Source: an uncultured Bacteroidales bacterium
Lineage (GTDB): Bacteria > Bacteroidota > Bacteroidia > Bacteroidales > P3
NCBI GenBank assembly: GCA_937884485.1
Contig: CALGCG010000034.1
Location: 1-47,953, forward strand
Length of the DNA: 47,953 bases
Reading direction: 5' to 3'
Shown in pieces: positions 39,801-47,953 of this stretch (position 1 is its first letter; the number at the start of each line of letters is the position of its first letter). The notes below the pieces were generated by a model. It searched no databases, was not told the DNA's origin, and saw only the letters and a list, made by a program, of their open reading frames with translations. The position numbers were made by a program, and so were the translations under genes.

Positions 39801-40643
39801 GCCATCAGCGCCTCTGCATATTACAAAGAGACCCGCGACCTGATTCAGCTGGTTCAGTATGCTGGTGCTGACCCCAACCCCAACTACTACAGCTACGACA
39901 ATAAGGACTTCCGTACCATCAAGGGTGTCACGTTGGCTTATGACCTTCGCCAGACGAAGAACATCCGAATCAATGCCAACTACACGCTTCAGTATGCTGA
40001 AGGTACTGGTTTGAGCACCGGTACGATGACTGAGCTCATCAAGGAAGGTTACACCACTTTGAAGATGCTCAACCCCATTTCCGACGACCGCCGTCATGAG
40101 TTCAAGGCTAATGTCGACTTCCGCTATGGCAGCGGAGCTCAGTACAATGGTCCTGTTATCAGCCGTGTTGTGACTGATAAAGAAACCGGTCAGCCTCGTA
40201 AGAAGGATATCAAGCTTCTTGAGAACTTTGGTGTCAACTTCATGGCCGTTGCCCAGTCGGGCCGTCCTTACACCAAGGCTTTGTCCAACTCGCAGTCCAC
40301 CATTGTGGGTAGCTACAATGGCGCACGTCTCCCCTGGGGCTTCTACTTCAACATCGTTGTCGACAAAATGTGGCCCATTCAGGTTGGCAAGCGCACTACC
40401 TATATCAAGGCAGACATCACTATCAACAACCTCTTTGACATCCGCAACGTTCTCGGCGTCTTCAGTGTTACCGGTAACCCCGAAGACGATGGTTACTTGA
40501 CCGACCCCGAGATGCAGCAGAGTATCAATGCTTACCTCGATCCTCAGGCCTATCGTGACATCTACGCTATTGTCCTTCGTAACGGAACCTGGAATTACTC
40601 CAGTCCCCGTACCATTCGCGTCTCTCTTTCTTATAACTTCTAA
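36849..40643 (+). CDS. TonB-dependent receptor-like outer-membrane protein
   Basis: 1264 residues. Signal peptide cleaved after AAFAQ. Residues about 25-110 are a carboxypeptidase-regulatory-like domain (MKGTITDKKTNEALPFVNVV, IEVSSVGYNRYQRTGI). A plug domain follows (MSAEDIQHMPGNSVDAIVA, VNVPKDAIAEIQVILGG), then a long beta-barrel with Tyr/Asn-rich strands, ending TIRVSLSYNF, a standard outer-membrane C-terminus. The plug's usual TonB box is not clear. It heads a three-gene run with a giant exported protein and a PorV/PorQ-like barrel. Codons ending in T or C and repeated use of GGT, CGT and GTC indicate strong expression. Substrate unknown; it may take part in secretion or surface assembly rather than uptake. 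Confidence 0.85.
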   Translation: MRMFRKVLLTFGLLLMAEMAAFAQGTMKGTITDKKTNEALPFVNVVVKQDGKQVQGGTTDFDGVFTIKGLAVGTYDIEVSSVGYNRYQRTGIQVKASGFTVVDIQLSSGATNLDEIVIEADKVPIIEVGTPESGQRMSAEDIQHMPGNSVDAIVAAVGGMGYSDGGTSTARGEGGMVTMQGGVRKRTGVNVPKDAIAEIQVILGGTPASIGEAIGGTQIITLKPPTSTFQGLVRWEGYLDYRLLNTLVVYLTGPVYKVPIKDENGSVTGDRTLVGFRFTGQANYRNWPYYRARGYEYQIVDDDIVNYIEQNPLTYDPLTGGTNYTAETILRRNSFHTITRLTSDDFISSSRVPDLQYYSIGLEGALDFRFSEYTSLVVTGEFSAVHSPGGGISPLTMPLVGNGVGESKNMVLTVDFTQRFKDAQVTNEEEAQATSPIKNVMYNITAMVNRYTSKSYNESHGSSIDDVFKYGYIGKFITEQTPSWEDKLIDYYGTQRWAKVQNAWRDNVTYVPGSGIYNPILANYNEQLFTSSEFEDVRQNLFAMDYIRQYKGLYNGDSPSNIYGLLNNVGIQSSSYALSQDDYLYLSAKASADIYGHEIEIGFQYDQMWNSYYGLGAYSLWTLMRNNANTHIQQLDLDNPIYETRGSQLYVRYNRLLDSEQQTHFDRAFRDYLITNGFTQTNGTPIDEYTWIDIDRYMPEDFAKAGGLDMFSSDELFNSGNSIVSYYGYDHTGEKYSGSNWSLENFFNPSDGKYRYLPAFSPIYAAGYIQDKFYFQDLIFNVGVRVDYFNGNQYVLKDPYLLYESYTVADLRRDPSLIGGGGQYLNNAGDDWVPYVDQVSSAEGASKPVIKGYRDQSGKWYNADGVEQINTSAINGNSGKPTPYYTSRGLSAIANRTIGTEAFERYTPQIVAMPRIAFSFPIGEKSQFKASYDIIARRPSGGWSASYVDYLFMSQISSTNNPNLKPERITNYELGFQQALNDNSAISASAYYKETRDLIQLVQYAGADPNPNYYSYDNKDFRTIKGVTLAYDLRQTKNIRINANYTLQYAEGTGLSTGTMTELIKEGYTTLKMLNPISDDRRHEFKANVDFRYGSGAQYNGPVISRVVTDKETGQPRKKDIKLLENFGVNFMAVAQSGRPYTKALSNSQSTIVGSYNGARLPWGFYFNIVVDKMWPIQVGKRTTYIKADITINNLFDIRNVLGVFSVTGNPEDDGYLTDPEMQQSINAYLDPQAYRDIYAIVLRNGTWNYSSPRTIRVSLSYNF

Positions 40644-40669
40644 TCCTAACGAGATAAAATATTATAAAG

Positions 40670-43600
40670 ATGAAAAGTATATATAGCAAATTAGTATTGG
40701 TCTCTTTGCTACTGATGGCATGCGCGTCGACAGTGTCTGCCCGCGAGTGCATTGAGTGCAAGAAAGCCAACGCGAGAAACGCTGCTGTCCAATCCAAAGC
40801 TGCTGCATGTAAACGTGCCCAAAGTACGGCCGAGCTGAACATCAACAATGTGCGTGCTCTTATCAATGGCTACGGCAACATGTGGTATGACGGTAGTGTT
40901 GCTCAGTACCATCTGCCTAAGAACAGCAACACCAGCCCGCTGTTCTGCGCTGCCCTTTGGATTGGCGGTACCGACGTCAACGACCAGCTCCGTATTGCTG
41001 CCCTCCGTTTTGGTTCCGAGGGTGACGACTACTGGCCCGGTCCTCTTAAAATCAACGGTACGGCTTCTGTCGACCTTCCTGTGTGTAACTACTATGACAA
41101 GCATTACATCATCACCAAGGCTGAGGTTCTTGCTTTCATGGATCACTTCGACTATTCGGTCGATGAAGAAGGTCACCGCTCTGTCACCATGGTGTCCGAC
41201 CCCGGCGAGGACCTAACTGAGGTCATCCTCAACTGGCCTGCCAAGGGCGACGGTGGTGAAGACCTTACGAGCTACCTTGCTCCTTTCTACGATGCTGACG
41301 ACGATGGTGTCTACAACCCTCATAATGGAGACTATCCTTATTATGACTTCAACAACGAGCTTTGCCCTCGCACCATCAAGCAGCGTTTCCCCGAGCGCGC
41401 CAACGTCTCCATTCCTACCATGGAGACTGAAAAGAAAATCGTTACTGGCGGTATTCTCTCCGACCAGGTGCTTAAGGGCGACCAGACCATCTGGTGGGTC
41501 TTCAATGATATGGGTAACACCCATACCGAGACCCAGGGTCAGCCCATCGGTCTTGAGATTCGTGCACAGGCTTTTGCCTTCACCACCAACGACCGTATCA
41601 ACGATATGACTTTCTACTCTTACGAAATCATCAACCGTTCTTCCTATGAGCTGAGAGAGACCTACTTCAGCCAGTGGGTCGACCCGGATCTGGGTTATGC
41701 TCATGACGATTTCATCGGCTGCGATGTCCGCCGTGGTCTTGGCTACTGCTACAATGGTGATGGTCAGGATGGCCCCGGTTCGGGTAGCTATTCGGGCATC
41801 CCCCCTGCAGTGGGTATCGACTTCTTCCAGGGTCCCTACATGGATCCTGATGGCAAGGATAATCCCAAAATCGACATTGCCTATATCCTTGGCCGTCCGG
41901 CCTCTGAGCCTGTCCGCAAGCTTCTCGACCAGTACAAGTTGAAGAAGAAAGACTCCAATGTCGACTCTCTCGATGCCAATGGCCGTCAGGTTTATGACAC
42001 GATTGACATTTCCTACCATGCCGACGATTTCTTCGCCGCCGACAAGATGAGTTGGTACTTCAAACCCGGCGATGCTGTAGGCAACTGCGCCATCAACGGT
42101 GTCAACTTTGGCAACAACATTAAAGACGATGAGCGTTTCGGTATGCGCCGTTTCATCTATTATGAGAATGCTATTTCCAATACCGGTGAGCCCCGCAAGG
42201 CCAGCGACTATTACTACTACCTCCGTGGCTACTGGCTGAACGGTCAGCGTATGAAGTTCGGTGGCAATGGTTACACCACTGGTACCACCAGCCTCAATTG
42301 CGACTTTATGTTCCCTGGCGACAGCGATCCTTGGAACTGGGGTACCGATGGCGCCAATCCCAAGGACAATGGCTATGCTTATGACAGCTGGACGGAAGTC
42401 ACTTCGGGCTCCGATGTCACCCCTGGCGACCGCCGCTTCATGCAGTCCGCTGGTCCTTTCACACTGAAACCCGGTGCTCTTAACTATATTACCGTTGGTA
42501 TTCCTTTTGCCCAGGCCACTTCCGGCGACAACTGGTCGTCTGTCGAGCTGCTTCGTCAGGTCGACGATGTCTGCCAGCGTCTTTTCGAGAACTGCTTCAA
42601 GGTTCTTGATGGTCCCGATGCCCCCACGCTCACTGCTCAAGAGTTGGAGAATGAGGTTGTCCTCTATCTCACTTACGAGAACCCCAACTCCAACAACTAT
42701 GGCGAGAGCTACAGTGAGTCCTCTCCCTCTATCCCCAGCTCCTACACCGACGAGAACGGCGATATCCATGAGTATGACATCTACTATCGCTTTGAAGGTT
42801 ATCAGATCTATCAGCTGAAGGACGCCAACTGCTCCGTTGCCGATATCGACGACCCCACCAAGGCTGCCCTTGTCGCCCAGTGTGATATTGAGAACTACTA
42901 CGACTCTCTTATCTACAATTACAACCAGTCCACCGGTGCTCTCATGGGTACCACCGTCAATGACAATCCCGCGCTGCCTATCGGAACCCTGGTCAACTTC
43001 ACCACCGATACTCGTACCGGTATTCTCTCCGGTACCGTCAAGGTTGAAGGTTCCAATAAGGGTATCCAGCATGTCTTCCGCATCACCAAGGATGCCTTTG
43101 CCACGGGCGTGAACACCTCTCTGGTCAACAACCGCGAGTACTACTATGTCGCCATCGCCTACGCTCACAACCGCTACAAAGAGTATTCCCAGACCGATGG
43201 TGCCTACCTCGACGGTCAGAAGGAACCCTACCTCGCCGGTCGTAAGAATGAGAAGGGCGGCAGCATTACGCCTATCACCGTTATTCCTCACAGCCCCTCT
43301 GCCGAGGCTGGTGGCCGTCAGGCACAGTCTGAATTTGGAATGACCCCCCATATCATCCGTCTGGGTGGTTATGGTAACGGCGGTTCCATCCTTCGCCTTT
43401 CCCAGGCTTCCATCGACACCCTCATGGGCGACCCCGAACAGGGTCTGCTTCCCAAGGCTCCCGGCGTGTTCAACACCCGTATCCTCGCCAACGGTACCGA
43501 CCGTAGCACCATGGACAACGCCTGCATCATCGCCAATCCTGTCTACGAGGAGAACTATGGTCCCATCAATGTCCGTGTCATCGATCCTCTCAAGGTTCGC

Positions 43601-45664
43601 GAGGGCCGTTACAACATCCTCTTTGCCAATTCCGGCAACGACACAACCAGTGTTGGTAACAAGACTCGTTGGTGCCTTGTCCGCGACAACGGTGGCCATA
43701 TCGACTCCACCAATATCGACGGCCGTTGGATCTATCGCGACACTGTGTGGTCCGACTTCACCATTGCCCGTTACAACGAGCAGATCTTCCTCGACCTTGG
43801 TCTGGCTGTAACCCTTGTCAACCCCAAGGCTGTCGCTTCCGACCTTGAGCTCTTGAGCAACCGCAGCGTCAGCTATTTCAGCGGTGGCATTGCCTCTGCT
43901 GGTGCTGTCCTTTCGTCAGAGATGACGTTTGCCAACGAGCGCACTCAGTGGCTCTCCGGTATTCCCGACAATGATTCCTACTTCCTCTACAACTGGATCC
44001 GTTCCGGTTCGCAGTTCTCTACCAACAGCTATTATCCCTTCGCCGACAACAATAATAAGTATAGTGTTTCTGAGGCCTATCTCGATGAAGACTACTTCCA
44101 TGTGGTCGACACGGGCGACCTCTCCTCGACTTCTTCCTTGGCCAAGACCTATGCTCTTGACAAGGACCAGTCCTTCGAGAGTGTTGTCTATGGCTTCTGG
44201 AGCCCCTACGGCCTGACCTCCACTCAGCCTTTCCACCCCGGCTTCAACTACACTTATTATATGGCCCCCGACGACACTATCGCTGCTGTGACGTCCATTT
44301 CCAGAAACAAACTCGAGCGTCAGCTGATGGACAACAACACCAACCGCGCCATCCATTACAGTGCCCTGGGCAACCTGCCTAGCGTCCGCATTGTGTTCAC
44401 GGCCGATACTTCCAAGTGGACCCGCAGCGCCGTCATCGAGGAGTGCGACGACTTCACACAGTCCGAAGGCAACGCCCGTCGCTTCAGTGCCCGTCGCCAT
44501 GCTTCGGTCAACAAGGAAGGCAAGACCTGCGCCGACCTCGGTATCGCCCCCGATGTCAACGATCCGAGCAACCCCGCCTACATCTCCGAAAACGGTATGG
44601 GTTGGTTCCCCGGCTATGCCATCAACACCGTCACCGGCGAGCGTCTCAACATCATGTTCGGTGAGGATTCCCGCTACATTCAGCACAACGGCGCTGACAT
44701 GATGTGGAACCCCGATGCCTCCACCGTTGAAGGCACCCAGAACTACGCTCTCGGTGGTCGCCATTACATCTATGTGATGAATGCCACCCGTCAGCCCTTC
44801 TACAACATGAAGACCCTCAATTACAACACGCTCTCCTACTACTACACTCCGTCCTACGATGCTGGTCGCTGGTGCATGCAGATGCTCTCCTCAATCGACC
44901 GTATGATGAAGCACGACCAGGAAGAGAGCGGTTACTACCACATGAAACAAGGTATCGTCCACCATGTCGACGAATCGGTGCCCATACCCGTGCGCGACTC
45001 TGTCTCGCTGCTCTATGCTTCTGTTGCTTGGGTCAACATGCCTCTCGTCAACAGCCGCTACAGCTTTACCAACCCCATGGACATCCCGTGCGACGTCACC
45101 ATCAACATTGATGTCCGCAGCCCCTATGGCAGCTTCATGGCCGCCAACCGTACCTCTTCGGCCAGCGCCGGCGCCGAGCTGAAGAACCACGAGATGCCTG
45201 CCTATCAGTTCGTCATTGGTGCCGAGGATGCCGTTCTGGAGAACATTGCCACGCGCAGCAATGCACGTCAGGATTATATCGATTCCCTCCTCGGACGTAT
45301 CAGTGTCGTCCCGAACCCCTACTACAGCTATTCCAATTACGAAACCGCAAGCCAACTCGAGACCAAGGTCCGCATCATCAACCTGCCCACCGGTGTTGAG
45401 AAGGGTCAGCCCCAAGGCTGTACTATCCGCATCTACACCGTCGACGGCACCCTGGTGCGTACCCTCGGGCCCACGGCCGTCACGCGCGACGCCAGCATCG
45501 GAGCCGAGAACACCACTGTCGATTGGGACCTCCACAACCAGTCCGGCATCCCCATTGCCGGCGGCATGTACCTCATCCATGTCTCTGTTCCTGGCATCGG
45601 CGAACGAGTCATCAAGTGGTTCGGCACCATGCGTCCCGTCGACCTCAACTCCTTCGGTTTCTAA
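40670..45664 (+). CDS. Giant exported surface protein, 1664 aa
   Basis: It begins with a signal peptide (SKLVLVSLLLMACASTVSA); the LMAC may be a lipobox, but cleavage after SAR is as likely. A Cys-containing stretch (CIECKKANARNAAVQ, AACKRAQ) follows. The long body is beta-rich, with recurring YxY and Asn/Asp turns (VYNPHNGDYPYYDFNNELCP, WSSVELLRQVDDVCQRL). The last 120 residues, VVPNPYYSYSNYETASQLE then TVDWDLHNQSGIPIAGGMYL and VIKWFGTMRP, form a FlgD/Por-type Ig-like C-terminal domain. There is no standard type IX sorting domain at the end. Flanked by a receptor-like barrel and a PorV/PorQ homologue, so exported to the cell surface is likely. Confidence 0.72.
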   Translation: MKSIYSKLVLVSLLLMACASTVSARECIECKKANARNAAVQSKAAACKRAQSTAELNINNVRALINGYGNMWYDGSVAQYHLPKNSNTSPLFCAALWIGGTDVNDQLRIAALRFGSEGDDYWPGPLKINGTASVDLPVCNYYDKHYIITKAEVLAFMDHFDYSVDEEGHRSVTMVSDPGEDLTEVILNWPAKGDGGEDLTSYLAPFYDADDDGVYNPHNGDYPYYDFNNELCPRTIKQRFPERANVSIPTMETEKKIVTGGILSDQVLKGDQTIWWVFNDMGNTHTETQGQPIGLEIRAQAFAFTTNDRINDMTFYSYEIINRSSYELRETYFSQWVDPDLGYAHDDFIGCDVRRGLGYCYNGDGQDGPGSGSYSGIPPAVGIDFFQGPYMDPDGKDNPKIDIAYILGRPASEPVRKLLDQYKLKKKDSNVDSLDANGRQVYDTIDISYHADDFFAADKMSWYFKPGDAVGNCAINGVNFGNNIKDDERFGMRRFIYYENAISNTGEPRKASDYYYYLRGYWLNGQRMKFGGNGYTTGTTSLNCDFMFPGDSDPWNWGTDGANPKDNGYAYDSWTEVTSGSDVTPGDRRFMQSAGPFTLKPGALNYITVGIPFAQATSGDNWSSVELLRQVDDVCQRLFENCFKVLDGPDAPTLTAQELENEVVLYLTYENPNSNNYGESYSESSPSIPSSYTDENGDIHEYDIYYRFEGYQIYQLKDANCSVADIDDPTKAALVAQCDIENYYDSLIYNYNQSTGALMGTTVNDNPALPIGTLVNFTTDTRTGILSGTVKVEGSNKGIQHVFRITKDAFATGVNTSLVNNREYYYVAIAYAHNRYKEYSQTDGAYLDGQKEPYLAGRKNEKGGSITPITVIPHSPSAEAGGRQAQSEFGMTPHIIRLGGYGNGGSILRLSQASIDTLMGDPEQGLLPKAPGVFNTRILANGTDRSTMDNACIIANPVYEENYGPINVRVIDPLKVREGRYNILFANSGNDTTSVGNKTRWCLVRDNGGHIDSTNIDGRWIYRDTVWSDFTIARYNEQIFLDLGLAVTLVNPKAVASDLELLSNRSVSYFSGGIASAGAVLSSEMTFANERTQWLSGIPDNDSYFLYNWIRSGSQFSTNSYYPFADNNNKYSVSEAYLDEDYFHVVDTGDLSSTSSLAKTYALDKDQSFESVVYGFWSPYGLTSTQPFHPGFNYTYYMAPDDTIAAVTSISRNKLERQLMDNNTNRAIHYSALGNLPSVRIVFTADTSKWTRSAVIEECDDFTQSEGNARRFSARRHASVNKEGKTCADLGIAPDVNDPSNPAYISENGMGWFPGYAINTVTGERLNIMFGEDSRYIQHNGADMMWNPDASTVEGTQNYALGGRHYIYVMNATRQPFYNMKTLNYNTLSYYYTPSYDAGRWCMQMLSSIDRMMKHDQEESGYYHMKQGIVHHVDESVPIPVRDSVSLLYASVAWVNMPLVNSRYSFTNPMDIPCDVTINIDVRSPYGSFMAANRTSSASAGAELKNHEMPAYQFVIGAEDAVLENIATRSNARQDYIDSLLGRISVVPNPYYSYSNYETASQLETKVRIINLPTGVEKGQPQGCTIRIYTVDGTLVRTLGPTAVTRDASIGAENTTVDWDLHNQSGIPIAGGMYLIHVSVPGIGERVIKWFGTMRPVDLNSFGF

Positions 45665-45699
45665 CACACAGAATGAATAACAACTAAATAAATACAGAG

Positions 45700-46779
45700 A
45701 TGAAAAGAATATTAAGAATATTTGCTGTAGTTGTGATTCTCACGGCGCTTTCTGCTCCGTCAGCCCAAGCTGGCAACGATGAACGTCGTGGCACGGCGGG
45801 CGCCCCTGAATTGCTTGTCAATCCCTGGACCCGTAGCACCGGTTGGGGTGGTGTGAACATAGCCAATGTGCGTGGCCTCGATGCCATGTTCGGCAATGTT
45901 GCAGGTCTCGCCTTCGTCGACAATGTCGAAGTGGCCTACTCCAACACCATGCTCTATGGCGGCCGCAGCGGCCTCTCCAGCGGTGCCACCATCAACACCT
46001 TCGGTCTTGGCATCCGTGTCTTCGAGGCCGGCGTGCTCGGTGTCTACGTCATGTCCATGGGCTTTGGCGACATCGATATCACCACCTATTCCAGCCCTGA
46101 GGCTGGCCTCAACGGCACCTTCTCGCCCAGCTACATGAACATCAACGTGGGTTATGCCCACAGTTTCACCCGTAGCATCCACGGCGGTGCTGTTGTCAAG
46201 CTCATCACCGAGAGCACCGACAACGTCTCGGCCTCTGGCTTCGGCATCGATGCCGGTATCCAGTACGTCACCGGCGAGTTCGACCAGCTCAAGTTCGGTA
46301 TCTCCCTGAAGAACTGGGGCCCCTCGATGAAGTACGACGGCTCTGGCCTCTCCCTGCAGATGGTCAACACCGCCGGCAACAACTTCACCGTCCAGACCCG
46401 CGCTGCCGAGATGGAGCTCCCCACCTGCCTCAACATCGGTCTCTCCTACGACTTCCTGTTCGAGAAGTGGGACCAGCGACTCACCATCGCCGCCTCCTTC
46501 ACCTCCAACGCCTTCCTGCGCGACAACTACACCGTCGGTCTTGAGTACAGCCTGCTCAACATGGTCCAGCTGCGCGCTGGCTATGTCATGCAGCCCGGTC
46601 TGTGGTCGTCCAACGACGTGGCCACCGCCAACAACGGTATCTGCGCCGGCGCCTCGATCGACGTGCCTCTCCACAAGAAGGATTCCAACAGCAAGACCGG
46701 TCTGACTATCGACTACTCCTATCGTTCGGCCGACCCCCTCAAGGGCACCCACTCGATCGGAGCCAGCTTCCGTTTCTAA
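45700..46779 (+). CDS. PorV/PorQ family outer-membrane protein
   Basis: 359 residues. Signal peptide cleaved after SAQA, then the family start RRGTAGAPELLVNPWTRSTG, GGVNIANVRGLDAMFGNVAG and AYSNTMLYGG, and a 14-strand FadL-like barrel ending HSIGASFRF. PorV works as a shuttle or anchor in the type IX secretion system; PorQ and other paralogues have similar folds. Which paralogue it is cannot be told from sequence alone. It lies 35 nt after the giant exported protein, which suggests a dedicated carrier for that protein. A strong terminator at 46809-46843 ends the run. Confidence 0.87.
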   Translation: MKRILRIFAVVVILTALSAPSAQAGNDERRGTAGAPELLVNPWTRSTGWGGVNIANVRGLDAMFGNVAGLAFVDNVEVAYSNTMLYGGRSGLSSGATINTFGLGIRVFEAGVLGVYVMSMGFGDIDITTYSSPEAGLNGTFSPSYMNINVGYAHSFTRSIHGGAVVKLITESTDNVSASGFGIDAGIQYVTGEFDQLKFGISLKNWGPSMKYDGSGLSLQMVNTAGNNFTVQTRAAEMELPTCLNIGLSYDFLFEKWDQRLTIAASFTSNAFLRDNYTVGLEYSLLNMVQLRAGYVMQPGLWSSNDVATANNGICAGASIDVPLHKKDSNSKTGLTIDYSYRSADPLKGTHSIGASFRF

Positions 46780-46808
46780 TAGCTGACAAAGACACATCAA
46801 TCCATGTT

Positions 46809-46843
46809 GGGAAAGGCTTTTGCACAAGCCTTTCCCACTTTTT
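46809..46843 (+). terminator. Intrinsic terminator after the PorV/PorQ-like gene
   Basis: Perfect 11-bp stem (GGGAAAGGCTT; 46809-46819 with 46826-46836) and a 6-nt loop, followed by ACTTTTT. It separates the three-gene run from greA. Confidence 0.87.
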
Positions 46844-46871
46844 AAAACCCTTAAAAAATACCCTGTAAAAA

Positions 46872-47345
46872 ATGGCAGAAATCAAATATTACAGTGAAGA
46901 AGGCCTCCAGAAGCTAAAGGACGAGCTCCACCACCTCATCGCCGTCGAGCGTCCTGCCGCTTCCGCCGCCATCGCCGAGGCGCGCGACAAGGGCGACCTC
47001 TCCGAGAATGCCGAGTACGACGCCGCCAAGGAGGCCCAGGGCCACCTCGAGGCACGCATCTCCAAGCTCCAGGACCTCGTCGCCAACGCCCGTCTGCTCG
47101 ACGAGAGCAAAATCGACACCTCCAAGGTGCTCCTCCTCTCCATCATCACCATCCGCAACACCAAGAACAACCTCAAACAGACCTACACCATCGTGCCCGA
47201 GAGCGAGGCCAACCTCAAGCAGGGCAAGATCAGCATCACCTCGCCCTTCGCCTCGGCTTTCCTCGGCCACAAGGTGGGCGACGTCGTCGAGGTCAATGTC
47301 CCTGCCGGCAAGATGAATTTCGAACTCATTAAGATTGAAAGATAA
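46872..47345 (+). CDS. greA: Transcription elongation factor GreA
   Basis: 157 residues. The N-terminal coiled coil carries the acidic tip in EARDKGDLSENAEYDAAKEA (the D41/E44-type residues that place magnesium in the polymerase channel). The C-terminal FKBP-like part includes VPESEANLKQGKISITSPFA and ALGHK-like FLGHKVGDVVEVNVPAG. GreA rescues backtracked RNA polymerase by stimulating transcript cleavage. Followed after one base by a HIT protein gene; the two form a unit. Confidence 0.97.
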   Translation: MAEIKYYSEEGLQKLKDELHHLIAVERPAASAAIAEARDKGDLSENAEYDAAKEAQGHLEARISKLQDLVANARLLDESKIDTSKVLLLSIITIRNTKNNLKQTYTIVPESEANLKQGKISITSPFASAFLGHKVGDVVEVNVPAGKMNFELIKIER

Positions 47346-47346
47346 T

Positions 47347-47739
47347 ATGGCAACCATTTTCAGCAAAATCGTTGCGGGCGAAATACCCTGCTACAAGGTG
47401 GCCGAGACCGAGCATTGCTTCGCTTTCCTCGACATCAACCCCGTCGTCCCCGGCCATGTGCTCTGCATCCCCAAGAAGGAGGTCGACTACATCTTCGACC
47501 TCGACGACGAGCTCTTCACCGAGCTCCACCTCTTCGCCAAGCGTGTCGCCAAGGGCCTGAAGAAGGTGTGCCCCTGCATCAAAATCGGCGAGGCCGTGGT
47601 CGGCATCGATGTGCCCCATGTCCACATCCACCTCATGCCCCTCAACAAACCCGGCGATCTCAACTTCGCCCATCATGTCGAGATGACTCCCGACGAGCTC
47701 TCCGCCCTGGCGGCCCGCATCGCCGCCGCCATCGAGTAG
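47347..47739 (+). CDS. HIT family nucleotide-binding hydrolase
   Basis: 130 residues. MATIFSKIVAGEIPCYKVAE is the usual start of HIT (histidine triad) proteins, with FLDINPVVPGHVLCIPKKE in the middle and the triad HVHIHLMP near the end, which carries the active-site histidines. It hydrolyses nucleoside phosphoramidates or related compounds in the Hint branch. The ATG at 47347 overlaps the last bases after the greA stop, so they are cotranscribed; a start at 47335 would lie inside greA. Confidence 0.94.
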   Translation: MATIFSKIVAGEIPCYKVAETEHCFAFLDINPVVPGHVLCIPKKEVDYIFDLDDELFTELHLFAKRVAKGLKKVCPCIKIGEAVVGIDVPHVHIHLMPLNKPGDLNFAHHVEMTPDELSALAARIAAAIE

Positions 47740-47767
47740 GCTGGCCCGCGCGGTCATCCCCGCCTTC

Positions 47768-47813
47768 AAGCCCCGAAGGAACGGATTGCAGCCGTTCCTT
47801 CGGGGCTTGTTTT
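47768..47813 (+). terminator. Intrinsic terminator after greA-HIT
   Basis: Perfect 17-bp stem (AAGCCCCGAAGGAACGG; 47768-47784 with 47792-47808), 7-nt loop, then GTTTTG. No genes follow to the window end. Confidence 0.87.
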
Positions 47814-47891
47814 GTACCCTCCCGGAGGGGTCGTGGCAAACCGGCCCGCTGCCGGCGGCTTCCGGCCCCGGAACCCGTGCCGCTTTCGTGC

Positions 47892-47953
47892 CGAAGAGGT
47901 ACCGAATTCGCCCCTTCTTATATCGTTCTTATATCGTTCTCATATAGTTCTTA
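47892..47953. repeat. 11-bp-periodic palindromic repeat element, copy 3 (cut by window end)
   Basis: CGAAGAGGTAC (47892-47902) is identical to the left edge of copy 1, followed by CGAATTCGCCCC and then units TTCTTATATCG, TTCTTATATCG, TTCTCATATAG and a partial fourth (47915-47953). The inverted arm is expected beyond the window. Confidence 0.8.

Noticed and set aside
1..47953. tRNA, rRNA and prophage structural genes
   Set aside because: None was found by reading both strands for cloverleaf-like arms, rRNA-like segments or phage structural motifs.

Overview
The window is a contiguous piece of chromosome from a member of the Bacteroidota, most likely an uncultured, fairly GC-rich Bacteroidales. 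The evidence is the repeated promoter element TAnnTTTG(C) upstream of genes on both strands, the fused SecDF, the TonB-dependent receptor with an N-terminal carboxypeptidase-regulatory-like domain, a PorV/PorQ-type barrel, DUF4301, BspA-type leucine-rich repeats and the near absence of Shine-Dalgarno sites. Species cannot be named from the sequence.

Layout. 1-3747: 3' part of urocanase (histidine degradation), then two secreted carboxypeptidase-regulatory-like proteins on the minus strand. 3819-5464: divergent promoters, a BacNav-like ion channel and a SIMPL-domain protein. 5465-5883: an intergenic stretch of palindromic repeats ending in a promoter and a class I preQ1 riboswitch. The riboswitch heads the queC-queD-queE-queF operon for queuosine precursors, with a pyridoxal/pyridoxamine kinase gene fused on by overlap. 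8965-12051 (minus): ECF sigma factor, short anti-sigma-like membrane protein and two outer-membrane proteins. 12207-15507: lipoprotein plus a large secreted helical protein. 15566-16905: 11-bp repeats, a LytTR regulator and a membrane-anchored NAGPA-like protein. 16938-19598 (minus): UvrD-type helicase with an embedded DEDDh exonuclease.

19784-23855 is the most unusual region. It is AT-rich compared with its flanks. On the minus strand it has a radical SAM/SPASM enzyme, an 18-nt gap, a 40-residue four-cysteine peptide, a terminator-like hairpin, then a PD-(D/E)XK nuclease-like protein, a small membrane protein, an amphipathic 11-residue-repeat protein and a 48-residue peptide with a cationic hydrophobic tail. 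A likely DNA-binding gene lies just upstream. The promoter of that gene and the promoter of the radical SAM gene both carry the same tandem site (TCCGTTTTG, 10-bp spacing) in the same place, just upstream of the -33 element. I read this as a ribosomally made, radical-SAM-modified peptide system under a dedicated regulator; the product and function are unknown.

23885-30341: a receptor-like Ser/Thr kinase with outside leucine-rich repeats, a Nudix hydrolase, a 45-residue basic protein, the TPM/LemA pair, DUF4301 and a lipoprotein. 30424-36829: cyclophilin, pheS, folB, radC and secDF. 36849-46779: TonB-receptor-like protein, a 1664-residue surface protein and a PorV/PorQ-like barrel, with codon use typical of high expression. 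46872-47739: greA and a HIT protein.

The chromosome is dense in small repeats: an 11-bp-periodic palindromic element (three copies), GAGACGCGGCA palindromes (three copies), a GCCGGC-type element that has entered coding sequence, a 9-bp repeat coding for K-P-Y triplets, and AGTTAAGAGTT spacers.
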